From Amoeboaphelidium protococcarum (lineage: Eukaryota; Aphelidiomycota; Aphelidea): a stretch of 64,000 nt of DNA. Positions 40,008-52,309 of the stretch are shown here, piece by piece. Position 1 is the first letter of the stretch, and the number at the start of each line of letters is the position of its first letter. Made by a program: the position numbers and the translations under genes. The stretch covers positions 1,364,001 through 1,428,000 of the forward strand of contig JALECJ010000020.1 in assembly GCA_023515745.1 (NCBI GenBank), read 5' to 3'. The notes beneath the pieces were generated by a model. The model worked only from the letters and a program-made list of their open reading frames with translations, had not been told where the DNA came from and ran no database searches.

Positions 40008-40493
40008 TCATTTCTTAAGCAATTCACCCAACCGTCTTATACCTTCTACCAAATCTTCTTCCGAAGCAGAGCTAAATGATGCTCTTACAAATGTCGATGA
40101 TAGCGCAGTATCAATATGATGATTAGGTACAAACTCGATCCCAGGCAGGAGTAAAACTTTACTTTCAACAGCCTTCTCCTTTATAAGGGATCGAGTGTCA
40201 CAATGTAAATTCAGCCATAGAAACATTCCAGCCTGTGGAATAGTGTACGTGACATTGCCCGGAAGATGTTGCTTACATGCTGCCACCAATACTTGACACC
40301 TTGATTCATAGAACGAGGCAACCTAATAACAATGCTTTAGAAATTCATCTACTCGCTATTTCCATAATTGATCAATGATCGACCATAATATCATTTAACT
40401 AATGCCAGATGAATGCAAATTGGTAGATTGTTCATGCAGCACAATTCGCTCAATAAGAGCAGATGGACCACTGACAAAGCCAAGTCTCATACC
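40008..40493 (-). CDS. AADAT C-terminal fragment (duplicate copy, truncated at N)
   Basis: It reads as the last 160 residues of the aminotransferase at 41276-42553 with a few substitutions (for example GNVTYTIPQ against ANVTYTVPQ, RLGELL against RLSELL), ending at TGA 40008-40010. The 5' end is cut at the N at 40494. It is almost certainly the other allele of the complete gene, not a separate gene or pseudogene. Confidence 0.85.
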
Positions 40494-40494
40494 N

Positions 40495-41064
40495 CAAATT
40501 CTGGCTGTTTAGAGCTCTGTATACGTTGCCTTGTTCACTATATTGTTTATATTCCGGTACCAATTGGAACGAGTCTTCTCATTTGAGGTGTATGGCGCAG
40601 CGGATTTATTGTATTTACTTCTCTTAGTACCTCTTCTTGTATCTGCTGCTATTTTATATTTTGTAAAGCGGCCCAAACTATGTCTGGATTTTGGCTGTAC
40701 GTTCTACGTGCTCCACCTTATTACTATTCTCATAATGCGGAGGCGCGATGATCATCTCAATTCCCCATGGGCTATTCTCTATATCATCTCGTGCATATGC
40801 GCTGTTCTCCTCTCGGAATATCTCTGTATGAGAGTTGATATTGCTCCTATAGTGTTCAATTCTGGTGCTCGATCTTTACAACAATCGCGCAGCTCTGACG
40901 TGTAGTAATAGTAGTCGTCTTAGTAGACATCATCAACTTAGTTGATAAATGCTCATGGAAATCATCTTGAGGACAATAATACTCTTACTGAAGTAGTTGT
41001 TAATTAAAGTTTGCGAGATTCAAGACCGTTATCTTAATCCCCTCGAGGTAAAGTGTCTAAATGA
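40495..41064 (+). CDS. SYS1 C-terminal fragment (duplicate copy, truncated at N)
   Basis: In-frame continuation of SYS1 from QILAVQSSVYV to TGA 41062-41064. The membrane core is identical in protein to the complete copy, and the tail differs at several residues (for example HLEDNNTLTEV against HLEDNITLTEV). The frame is intact throughout despite nucleotide changes, which fits an allele under selection. The N-terminal part is missing only because of the contig boundary. Confidence 0.85.
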
Positions 41065-41275
41065 TAATGCTCAAGTTGTTACTCTATGTATTGTTAGTTA
41101 CACAACATATGGACAATTGTCGCGTCTAATTGATAAATATGAATTCTCGATTTACTGTCACGGCTGTGTAATTTGATGAAATCACTTATTGAAAGAAGTG
41201 TAAATAATGAAAATTAGCAACATATAATTACTTGGACTAGGATATAGTAGTAATAACTAGATTTGGATATCGCGT

Positions 41276-42553
<1,278 letters not shown>

Positions 42554-42867
42554 TCGCTTGATCAAGATTTGACTAGATTTTATAATTGATGAATTTTCTC
42601 TGTGAAGAGACTGCAACTTTTACATTTTCTAGCCTTGGCAATTCCGCAGAAATTTCTTTTAATTTAACGGCAGCAGTTTCTCCTCAAAGTTCTCTGACAG
42701 TGAACGCTTTGAGTGAGGAGAATTTGAGTTTTGGGCGCAGCTGAAAGTCTTCGCGGTCGCTTTGAGTCTGTTTCGTCACGCTTTTCACCAGCTTTTGTAT
42801 ACAAAATACGCATTTATACAAGGATTTAAGTCTTTTCGTTAGTTTAAAAAACGATTAAGTGCGAAGT

Positions 42868-44061
42868 ATGTTGAAGCTGGTTTAGTAAATTAGATTCGCT
42901 TCGTCCGCGGGAGGTCGTAACGTTCTTAAAAAGACTGCTCTGTATGATCTACATGTTAAGTCTGGTGGCAAGATGGTTGACTTTGCTGGGTGGGCTATGC
43001 CGCTCCAATACCAAGGCAGAAGTATTATTGATGAGGTGCACCATACGAGAAATTCAGCTTCGTTGTTCGATGTTAGCCACATGCTGCAGTCACGCTTCTA
43101 TGGTGAAGACCGCGTAAAGTTTCTGGAGAGCATCACGGTGTGTGACTTGCAGAGCATGAAGGAGAACTAGAGCTCACTCACACTAATCATGAATGAGAGT
43201 GGAGGTATTGTAGATGATGCGATATTAAATGTTCAGAACGATCATATTTTCATGGTGAGTAATGCTGGCTGTGCTGACAAGGATATCGCTCACGTTCAAA
43301 AGTATTTGAAGAAGTTTGAGAGTGGTAATGTTCAATTCCAGGTGCTGGATGAGTACTCTTTACTGGCGCTGCAAGGTCCTAAGAGTGCCTCAATACTGTC
43401 TTAGCTGAGTGCTAAATCTGATTTGAACGCATTTCCATTCATGACCAGTTAGAAAATGTCTTTGAATGGTATCAAGTGTCTCGTATCCAGGTGCGGATAC
43501 ACTGGTGAAGATGGATTTGAGATTTAGGTGAGGTCTACTTAGGCTGAAGAGTTGGCGGATATTTTGCTAAAATTCAAGTCTCCACAAGGCGAGAAGTTGG
43601 TCGAATGGGCTGGTTTAGGAAGTCGTGACACTTTGCGTTTGGAAGCCGGCCTTTGTCTATATGGGCACGACATTGATGAAACCATCAGCCCAGTGGAGGC
43701 GTCATTAGCATGGACCATAAGTAAGAAGCGAAGATAAGAACTTGGATTTCTAGGAGCTGATAAGGTGTCTCATTAGTTGAATAATCCCAAATCCGTGCAG
43801 AGACGCAGAGTGGGACTGATCGTTGATAAGGCGCCTGCGCGTGAAGGCTATGCTATCAAGAATGCTGATGGATCTGCTGAGATTGGGAAAATCACTAGTG
43901 GATGCCCATCACCAACTTTAAAGAAGAATATAGCCATGGGTTACGTCAGCAGCGGCAATCATAAATCCGGAACTGAAGTGACTGTATCGGTTCGCGGCCG
44001 CGATCAATCAGCCACCATCACTAAAATGCCTTTCGTTCCAAGCAACTATCATAAAGTTTGA
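42868..44061 (+). CDS. GCV1: glycine cleavage system T protein (aminomethyltransferase), mitochondrial
   Basis: 397 residues, intronless. A short mitochondrial presequence (MLKLVQQIRFASS) precedes [26 protein letters not shown], the folate-binding GCV_T core ([40 protein letters not shown]) and the C-terminal barrel ([26 protein letters not shown]). It transfers the methylene unit from the H-protein aminomethyl group to tetrahydrofolate, releasing ammonia. No N-terminal oddity was seen. Gln codons are again mixed TAG/TAA/CAG. Confidence 0.96.
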
Positions 44062-44374
44062 TTAAAGATTTTATGATTACCCATAAAGTAAATAGGTTCG
44101 TATTCGTCCATAAATTCAAGACGCAATTAGCTTTTTTATTCCAGATATAGCCTTGTTGAATATACTTACAACATCATCATCATCAACAGTGATGCATCGG
44201 GATCAGTCGGGTCGCGTCAAAGTTTCCCACACTCGCCCGCCATTGTTTGATTCGCAGATAAGTTGAAACGTGTGTGTGTAGCCTTTTGTTCTTTCGTGTG
44301 TCGTTTCATATCGCTGCTCCACTTCTATAAACGTCAAAGCTTATTATTCTATTGTTCGTAGTGTCCTCATAATA
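44062..44374. other. intergenic, no gene
   Basis: Contains the 3' end of GCV1 and the leader of the secreted acidic protein, with a CATCATCATCATCAA stretch near 44174. Nothing else seen. Confidence 0.4.
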
Positions 44375-45181
44375 ATGACGATGATGCAGTAAGTTTGATA
44401 CACCGTACTCTTTTCTCACTTGATATTACATGAGTTTGTGTGTAGGTACTCTTGCCTTTTGCTTCTTGGCGCTTCATATTGCTCTATGATGGTCTCATCC
44501 TCAGTTGTTGACGTAAGCCGTCTCGGTGGTGATGACTCAGTAATGCAAAAGCGGTCTGTGAAATTCTACTAGAAGCGTGACGGTACAGATGATTAACGGC
44601 TGGCATACTTTGATGATGGCGAATACTCGTCTTCAGAATAATATGATGATGAGGATCAAATTCAAGTTGGCGAAGGAGATGTACGAGCTGATCGTTTTGA
44701 TTACTAGCACTTGCCTGTGCCTTACGTTGAACCTCTATAGGAGCACGACGTTATAATGAGTTACGAAGATGTCGAGTATGAGTATGATGGCTTTAATGCT
44801 GAAGATGAGGATTCGGATGATTAAATGAATGGCGAAGATGATGTTGAAACTGATGTTGGTGATTACGTGGCGTCAAACAAATAGGTACAATTGCGAAAGC
44901 GATCCATTAATGCAGAGAGTTGGGATTAGTCTTAGAGAGACGATGGATTCAATGACTAGATTAACTATCCTTAATCTGTGGAGTAGTCTTTGCAAATTTG
45001 GTAAAGGAAGGTGACTAGGGATGCCCATTACATCCAAGTATCCTAATGCAGAAACATGACCTCGACTTATGTCCTCCTACTTCTATCATTGATGGCACTC
45101 TTGTCCACAATGACCTCCTTGTGGATACTGTTTATTCATACCGAGAATCGCGTGCTTCATGTTAAGTCAGTGAAGATTTGA
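44375..45181 (+). CDS. acidic secreted or membrane protein, lineage-specific
   Basis: Exon 1 (44375-44388) splices over a 57-nt GT..TGTAG intron to 44446-45181, giving 249 residues. It has a hydrophobic N terminus like a signal peptide (YSCLLLLGASYCSMMV), a strongly acidic Asp/Glu/Tyr-rich middle (FDDGEYSSSEQYDDEDQ, YEDVEYEYDGFNAEDEDS) and a C-terminal hydrophobic helix (STYVLLLLSLMALLSTMTSLWILFI). Topology would be type I membrane or GPI-like. There is no catalytic motif and no recognised family. The C-terminal helix could instead belong to a misread tail. Confidence 0.6.
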
Positions 45182-45261
45182 AGTTATGTAACGTATAATG
45201 TTTAAAGATGAAATGTATATTTATTGATTGTATAAAGTATATTAATGGTATATGTATCAAG

Positions 45262-46686
45262 TCAATTTGCATCTTATAAAGATTAGACATCATCAGAGAC
45301 TTTTTTAACGTACGGTTTTCTAGGATTGTTCAATCGTCGCAGAGCAGATTTGTGCTTTCGAGAGCTCAAATGGATTTCCCACTCACGTCTTCCATGAATA
45401 ACTTTATCACAAGCTGTACATGACTCTTTAAAGTACTTACATTCGTCTTCTAGAGCTACGGATTTTTCGAGTAGTGCCTCTAATAATGGGCCGTTCCAGT
45501 CTTGAACATTAGGTAACTGATCACCATTCTCAAGTTTAGCAACGACCGATGATGCAAAGTTTAATACTTTATCCCATTGATCTCGGGATGCTTCTTACAC
45601 GTCCAAGATGTAGAATGGTGTTTTCACCTTATGCAGCACTGGTGCCATTTTATGCTTTATCCATTTCAATTACATTTTTGCCAACGTTCGTGTATTTTAC
45701 TTCATAATTTCCACGCTCTGTATAAACATATTCCGCTATTAGAGATCATCAATCTACTCTATATCCGACTGCGTAGAGTCAGGATACTTGTGGAGATAAT
45801 GACGAAACTCTTTATATCCGATAGACTACAGAACGCCTCGGGAAATATCAATTACATCGCATAGATCTTAAGTCTCATCCAAATCAGGCGCAAGCGTTTA
45901 CACTACCTTATGATGTACATCTAACAACTCTTGATGCAGACCGCGTTCAAACATTTAATCAACACGCGTATCTAATCGAGGGTGTAAATATACATTATCA
46001 CTGTACATACAGAAAACTACGGCAGGATATCGTTCACTAAAACGCGTCTACTAACCTGAGAGCAACTAACTGTGTTGCTGACCACTTTCATAATAAACTT
46101 CCAGACTTCTCTTGATCTTGCGCGTATCATTTCTATGCCACCTGGTGAGCATAATTGGATCAACTCTCTACAACTCTTTATAGATGGCATCATGATCATT
46201 TCTGTCCAGTAACTCTTTGATTCTTAATCTTTCAGATTCAGAGAGATTGATAATAGACTCTTTTTACGTCGGTATATTCTAATGAGTGGCAGATAATGCA
46301 TCTTCCAAGTGCTCATCCTGCCACAACAATCGCTACACGTAATAATGCGTTCCTCCGACTACGATAGGCAATTTACCACGCGCATGAATGTCATCAATAG
46401 CTGCTGTGGCATCTTTAATAAAATCCACTATAGTATAGTCTTTCATATGAGTATCACGATAACGATGCCATAATCGAACGTCTTGGAAAGATAAAAGATG
46501 ATGTCTTACACCAGCCATCTCCTCCTCCGTAACTTTATTCGTAGAGATATCCAGGCCTTTGTACACTTGTAAAGCATCAGCGTTAATCACCTCACCGTTG
46601 AATTTCTGGGCCAATTCAATACCCAGTTTGGATTTACCTGTCCCTGTTGCTCCAACTATGGCAATGATAGGCTTTCGACACACCAT
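45262..46686 (-). CDS. TRIT1: tRNA dimethylallyltransferase (i6A37), TRIT1/MOD5
   Basis: 474 residues, intronless. P-loop VGATGTGKSKLGIELA (about residues 11-26), INADALQVYKGLDI, VVGGTHYYVQRLL, WHRNDTRKIKRSLEVY and the helical tail NTRTLAKMQLKWIK are diagnostic of MiaA/MOD5. A C-terminal matrin-type C2H2 zinc finger (CTACDKVIHGRREWEIHLSSRKH) is present, as in eukaryotic TRIT1. It adds dimethylallyl to A37 of tRNAs with A36, in cytosol and mitochondria. In this genome the tRNAs that read UAA/UAG as Gln must also carry A36. Confidence 0.95.
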
Positions 46687-46768
46687 TTTAGATATCAAAG
46701 TTTATATTGCGCGTGCAAGCATGAAAACTCTTCAAAGAAAAACAACAAAAAAATTAACGCTGAACATA

Positions 46769-47338
46769 TCAATACTATTTTATCATTTCAAGATATGTCT
46801 CCATAATATACACAGCTGACTATGTGTCTTTCGATACTGCATATCGATGCCTCATTGATTGTGATTAAGGATGAGACTTGAAGTTTCTTCTCACAATGGC
46901 AGTGCTGAAACGCTCGTCAATCATCACAACGTTCTTCCATTGAAGTGGGCCGCCGACTAAACGCTCGTCCTGAGGCTTTCTTCCACCAAGCAATTGCTCT
47001 TTCTTTGGAACTGCTTGAGCGCATTTAAGCATGTAATTCAAGTGTACGCGGCTTTATCGCGTCTATTATCCAGAGAAATCGAGCGGTTCCCCGATGATAT
47101 ATCCGCTCACATCATCGATCGTCAGATTGTGAACAGACTGCATGAGTACAGAGTTTATTACGTTACTTAGCATATGGGGTGGTGGAGTTAGGATTGAAGC
47201 CACTGGGAATGCCACCTGTTATTGAAAGTCTGCAATTGCTAGACCGATTCTCTTGGTCCCCAAATCCATGGCGAGAACGCGTCCCTTACGGTAAGTGGCA
47301 TTGTAAAATTCGATCACATTCAGCAAGGGCAGTTTCAT
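46769..47338 (-). CDS. YqgF-like RNase H-fold protein, probably mitochondrial
   Basis: 189 residues, intronless. The first strand is the YqgF signature VLAMDLGTKRIGLAIAD, preceded by a short N terminus (MKLPLLNVIEFYNATYRKGR). GYIIGEPLDFSG and VVMIDERFSTAIVRR complete the RNase H-like core with its conserved Asp, Glu and DERFST motif. Bacterial YqgF processes rRNA or resolves Holliday junctions; eukaryotic copies are usually organellar. There is an insertion (KKEQLLGGRKPQDERLVGG) before the last core block. The gene is 82 bp upstream of TRIT1 on the same strand. Confidence 0.88.
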
Positions 47339-47675
47339 CCAATCAGTTTATCAAACCAGCAAGAGGAATAATAAAAAGAATGGTGACAGATCTAACAACT
47401 ACCAGTATTAATCCCAACAGAGAGAGATTCAGCCGTAAGTTCGGCGCGTCGAGACGTTGAAAATCGTGAACGAGTTGAGCCGAGAAAGATTTCTCCTTTT
47501 TTCAATCGTTCGGACGTCGGTCGCTTCTACACAGAGGCCATCACTGCCGACTAGAGAAAATTGTATATATATTGTGCAAAAGAGTGCAAATACACTCCAC
47601 TTCTACACCTGGCTTTATTCTAGATACTCTGTACCTCTTTTGCGTAAAGATACCGCTAATAATCAATTCATCATA
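47339..47675. other. intergenic between divergent genes
   Basis: 337 bp between the YqgF-like gene and the phosphatase gene. No coding frame or motif I can support. Confidence 0.4.
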
Positions 47676-48329
47676 ATGACCGATACTTCTTCATCTGCTA
47701 ATAATAATGAACTCTCAATAAAGCAGCGAGAAGAGTCGACGAATGTATCATTGTAACCGAAGAAAGTGGACGTTGAAGAAGATGATGGTGAAGATATTAA
47801 CGATCCGTCCTCTGAGAAATGGTCTTTGAAGAATTATGAAAAGTGGAAAGCTACAGTTCCAGTGTCTGAACTTGTGGGCGGTACCAATATTAGGGGTATG
47901 AAGACTCTGCGCCATGACGATGAAGATCATTCGCCGGCGGTGTTCAGTTAACGGTATCCCAATGTTCGATTGATTATAGATATATCCAAGGATGAACCTC
48001 CGTATATGACAAATCTCACAGACTTCAATATTATATATCACAAGATTGGGACTGCGAGTAAGATTCCGCCAACGGATGAAGAAGTGTAACAATTTTGCGA
48101 TATAGTGCAGGAGTACCTCTTGCGGCCCGGCGTTCCAAAGGATGTAGAAGTTGGCGTCCACTGTCATTATGGTTAGAATAGAACTGGTTTCATGATATGC
48201 TCATATCTGATTAAAGTGCATAAATTTGATGTTTAATCTGCGATTGCAATGTGGGCAAAGGCTAGGCCTCCTGGAATTAAACATTAGCACTTTAAAGATG
48301 AGCTTATACGGAGATACTCTTAAAAATGA
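47676..48329 (+). CDS. DUSP11/PIR1-like RNA 5'-phosphatase or dual-specificity phosphatase
   Basis: 217 residues, intronless. A 60-residue acidic N terminus is followed by WKATVPVSELVGGTNIRGMKTL, which corresponds to the start of the DUSP11/mRNA-capping triphosphatase fold. The HCx5R loop reads VHCHYGQNRTGFMICSYLI, where human DUSP11 has HCTHGLNRTGYLICRYL. The Gly-x-Asn-Arg-Thr-Gly variant is typical of RNA triphosphatases of the Cys type. If it is the capping triphosphatase, the organism uses the animal/plant-type enzyme, not the fungal metal-dependent Cet1 type. Substrate not settled. Confidence 0.85.
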
Positions 48330-48689
48330 CATTTCGCTCTCAGTACACAGTAAAAGTTTATTTAAATCTTGTTAACACTCTCTTTAGCTTATCGTCTTTA
48401 ATGCTTTGTAGTATCGCGTGGTTTTTGTTTATTAAAATGGCCTTTAAAAAGCAAAGACCCTATAGAGCGTTTCATCTGATCGAAACGACTCTCAAACTTG
48501 CGTTGTTGATGAATCATGCGGGGATTGAATGCTAATGTTTGAATGCTGATTATAAACATGGTCAGTCATCAACGTCAGAATTAATAATAGTCTTATTTTA
48601 AGCTGTTAGAATCAAGGTTGCTTTCATTTGACTGTGAGTTTTATTACGAATTCTGCTGACCTAATTACAGAAATCAACTCACTCTGGTA
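48330..48689. other. short spacer with ambiguous open frames
   Basis: A plus-strand frame starts at an ATG overlapping the phosphatase stop (ATGA at 48326) and runs about 100 codons with two hydrophobic stretches. The minus strand is also open over about 85 codons. Neither has an identifiable homologue, so this is probably a 3' UTR plus a promoter. Confidence 0.3.
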
Positions 48690-49351
48690 ATGACGAGATC
48701 TTATAATCCAGATAGTCCTGTGCCAAGAGAAGACAAGGCAGCATCTAGCACACCTCATAGTCCTGATAGAATTTGGGTACGTTATGGCAAAGAGGCGAGA
48801 TCAACTTCATTTACAAGGCGCATGTTTGAAAACGATTCGCTGGTTGATGATTTGATCACACGTGTCAAGGAACGGATTCCGACTCTGCATGATGTGGGCA
48901 GTGGCGATATAGCTCTTCTAGACAGGAAGGGATCCGAGATTCCTGCAGAGTAAAGCCTGGAAAAGCTGCCTGCAACTACTTAGAGACATCCGCTGATTGT
49001 GTTTGACCGCAAGTCATTTCGAGAAGGTTTCATCATTCCCACAGAGCCGTCTGAGCTATGGAATAGCATCAAGGTATTCTTTTTACAATAGTGCGTTCGA
49101 CTGCATATCCTCCATTAATATCAACTGTTGTGTAGCGCTGGACAACTGTGGCTATTGTATTCACCTTACTCTTTTTGATCAGTTCATTTTTTGTGTCCAA
49201 AGATATTCAAGAGTTCAAACGATCTGCCAAATAAGCTTTTGTCGTGTTTTAACAAGAAGGAGAATTGGATCATGGACCTTGTCAAAGGTTATCAGAATAC
49301 TAATGCCCAAAGATAGAATGGATGATTGAGCGATTTAGGTACAAAGCTTGA
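48690..49351 (+). CDS. ubiquitin-fold (Crinkler-N-like?) protein with C-terminal membrane anchor
   Basis: Exons 48690-49073 and 49136-49351 (62-nt intron ending TGTAG) give 199 residues. Residues about 28-105 look like a ubiquitin-like fold of the Crinkler N-terminal type: a basic/aromatic first strand, DSLVDDLITRVKERIP, then SGDIALLDRKGSEIP. After FREGFIIPTEPSELWNSIK and the splice, a membrane helix (TVAIVFTLLFLISSFFV) and a hydrophilic tail follow. Crinklers occur in chytrids and oomycetes, but those are normally secreted without a membrane anchor. The match is by eye and weak. Confidence 0.6.
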
Positions 49352-49440
49352 CGGTATACAAAAAAAATGATTGAGTCTATGGTAAATAAAAGGAGATTTG
49401 TTTACACTGTCTTAATACATTTTATTAAAGACAATTCGGA

Positions 49441-51456
49441 TCACACCACGTTGTATTGGTCCAATTGGTGCATTTCCGGCTATTACACTCCACCATTGAG
49501 AGTACGCTATTGAGATTTTTACCATTTAGCGTCTGCACGAAGAATCTTCTTACGCCTGAGAACAACGTCTCTCCTACCAATACCGGCAGCATATACAGAT
49601 CTCACCAGGCCGATATAAGCAATAGCGACTAAAACTCCGATAATAGCCAAGATAAAGACAACATTAATTCCCGCACTAAAACGGTCCAAAGCGCCTATTT
49701 GCTCTAGCTGCTACTCTCCAGGAACTCCATTGATCGAGTTGCCAATAAGCTAACTCCTGGACATTCCGGTGAACGCGTACTGCAGGGGTGAAATCCACTG
49801 GATCCATCTGAGCCATACGGGAACGATGATCAAGTTGACGAAGAAACCACCCATAATAACAAGAGGAAGAATAACTAAAGGTCCCAACACTGTAGCAGAA
49901 TCGACACTCTTAAAAATAGCACCTAGTGCCAGTCCGAGTACAGTACCAAATAATGCAATCAAAGTGACGAACAATGTAAAGAGTAGGAAGTTCTCAAATC
50001 CATCTCTAAATCCAATGATCCAGTATACGACGAAGCACAGAATAATAGGAAATATGAGCTGGAACGGTAGCTCAATGAGCACCTTGGACAAGAAGTAAGA
50101 TGGAATTCTATAATAGCCAGCACCATATTCACGTTCAAACAGCGGTTTCTCCCCTCCAAATACATGCAGAACACTATTAAAACTCACGAAAGTCTAATTG
50201 ATAAGAATCAAAAACATTGCACCCAGGAGACTCTAAAAGACAGCTTAAGGCGGTACAGCTGTAGTTCTACCAGCGTTTAAGTAAACCAGAGCAATAAATA
50301 AAGCCAGTCCAGTAGTAGTTACAATCCTAGTTATAATATAAGATGGATCTCGGAATACTTTCAGCAAAGTTCTAGAAAATAAGAATCTAGTCTGCACGTC
50401 AAATGGCGCTGTAGATTTGAGCATGCTTGCAGTAATCGACCCATCGGGCTTATTCTCGATCAGTTACTTCATTCTCTGTGCAAGCTCAGAATTCAGATAT
50501 GCATCATTAAGTTATGATATTCTCTCAGCTGAGCTAATCATCGTCTCATTTTCGCCATTCTTACGCAGCACACTAATAAATATGTGATCTGCAGGATTAG
50601 CATATCTTGGAAAATCATATCCTAATGACGCGAAATACTACTGCATAGACTCTTAAGGACCATGATATATAATCTTTCCATCAGAAAGAATCAGAATATC
50701 GTGCATCAACTCCAGCATCTAACTGGACGGAGCATGAATTGTCGCAATAATGGTCCTGCCTTCTTCAGCTAGCTTGCGTAGTAATTGAATCACCAAGAGA
50801 GAGGAGAAAGCATCAAGACCAGATGTTGGCTCATCCAAATACAGCACCGGGCTGTTGGCAACGAGCTCCATACCGATAGACACACGCTTCCTCTCACCAC
50901 CACTGATTCCTCTCTTCATAGCAGATCCTATAGGGGAGTCACGAATGTGACCAATAAGCAGCGACTTCAATACTCTATCAACAACACGCTCGCGTTCTTC
51001 ATGATTTAAGTCAGGGCGTCTCAGCTTGGCACTCATCATAAGACATTCATAAACTGTCATAGTACCTTAAAATAGATCATCTTGCTGCACAAATCCACTA
51101 ATTTAATTCATAAAGCGGCCATCTTTTACCAGTTCACTGTTGACATAAACGTCGCTCTCAACTCGAGTACCTTACAGCGCTGCTCCATTACCTGATAAGA
51201 CGTTAAGAAGGACACTCTTTCCAGCACCGGAGCCACCCAAAATAACACATAATCTCCCAGGAAGAAATGCTCCATACAAATTATGCAAAACTTGACGCTC
51301 CACCTTTTGGCGATATGAAAAATTTTCAATTACACTTTGTTTCAATCGAGACAGCAGATTCTGATTCTTGACTTGGACAGGCTTGTTTACTTTGATGAAC
51401 ACATTTGTATTTTGGAATGATACTTGAACCTATCTTTGATCGCCCGCAGATTCCAT
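49441..51456 (-). CDS. ABCG-family half transporter (White/WBC type)
   Basis: 671 residues, intronless. The nucleotide-binding domain has Walker A LGGSGAGKS (about residues 73-81), Q-loop VQQDDLF, signature ISGGERKRVSIG, Walker B YLDEPTSGLDAFSS and the H-loop ATIHAPSS. A linker then leads to six membrane helices (for example VSFNSVLHVFGGEKPLFERE, LFTLFVTLIALFGTVLGLALG, YAFTGMSRSQL). The NBD-TMD order and size identify an ABCG half transporter that must dimerise. The substrate is likely sterol, lipid or drug but is not inferable. The C-terminal tail is hydrophilic. Confidence 0.95.
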
Positions 51457-51667
51457 GCTGAATATCTCGATTAAATACAGTATACCAATGAAAAAGAACA
51501 AGAGGAAAAGAGATGACGATTGAAATAGCGATTGAATAATGAATTTGACATGATTACGTCATCAGAGACGCAGAACACGGAGCAGTTGATAATGAGCAGA
51601 GATCTGAAAATTGTAAAAGGCAAATCTTAAAGTATCAATGATGAAAAATGAATATTAACAGTTTAAA

Positions 51668-52309
51668 TCATACATAGTTATCAGTTATTAAAGCTTTAAC
51701 TTAACTTGGAGTTCTCCGATCAGTACTAACCAACAACTATTCTACAACGGAAACTTTATCGTCCCGCATGGCACGAACATAGGTGTACACTGGAACTCCA
51801 TCATCGAATCCAGAGGCGAACTTCGGCTAAGTAAGCGAGAGCTTTTGAGCACGGGATACTTTCTTATCATCGTCCATGCCATGCCTTTTTCTCTTATTGC
51901 CAACCTGCTTGCCAGTAGAGACGTTATTGGAGTGATACTCAAACGACTTTGACGGCGTTTTCGTCAATGTCAGATCATCATCCATCAACGAAGAGTCGCG
52001 ATCATCATCACCGCATGCTAGCAAACAAATTGATATTACAGATAATATCACACTTGTCATCTGCTGCACAGAGTAAGAATGCGCCACCATCTGTCTGGAG
52101 TAAGGTTCTCTGTTGTCAGCAGAGTCACTGTCCCCAAACGGCCAGGTGTATATAACATCTAGACATTCATTTTCCACAAAGACTTAAAAGCCTTCTGCGC
52201 ATAGAGAATGGTTGGGCTTCCTGTGAGGTGCATCGTCACAAATGCCATAAATTAACGCGAGCCATGGTGCCACAACTTGTCCACAGGAAACGTTGAGGCT
52301 TTTTTACAC
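51668..52309 (-). CDS. hypothetical nuclear-type protein, C-terminal part
   Basis: The frame is open for 214 codons to TGA 51668-51670 but has no early ATG, so an upstream exon is likely. It contains CAEGFQVFVENECLDVIYTW followed by a Ser/Asp-rich stretch, a basic patch GNKRKRH that could be a nuclear signal, and a structured end (VPVYTYVRAMRDDKVSVV). The first part vaguely recalls a HORMA domain strand, without proof. The plus strand is also partly open here. Confidence 0.35.

Noticed and set aside
40008-41064. Genuine tandem gene duplication or pseudogenes of SYS1 and AADAT
   Set aside because: Both partial copies abut the single N and retain intact frames, as expected for overlapping allelic contigs.
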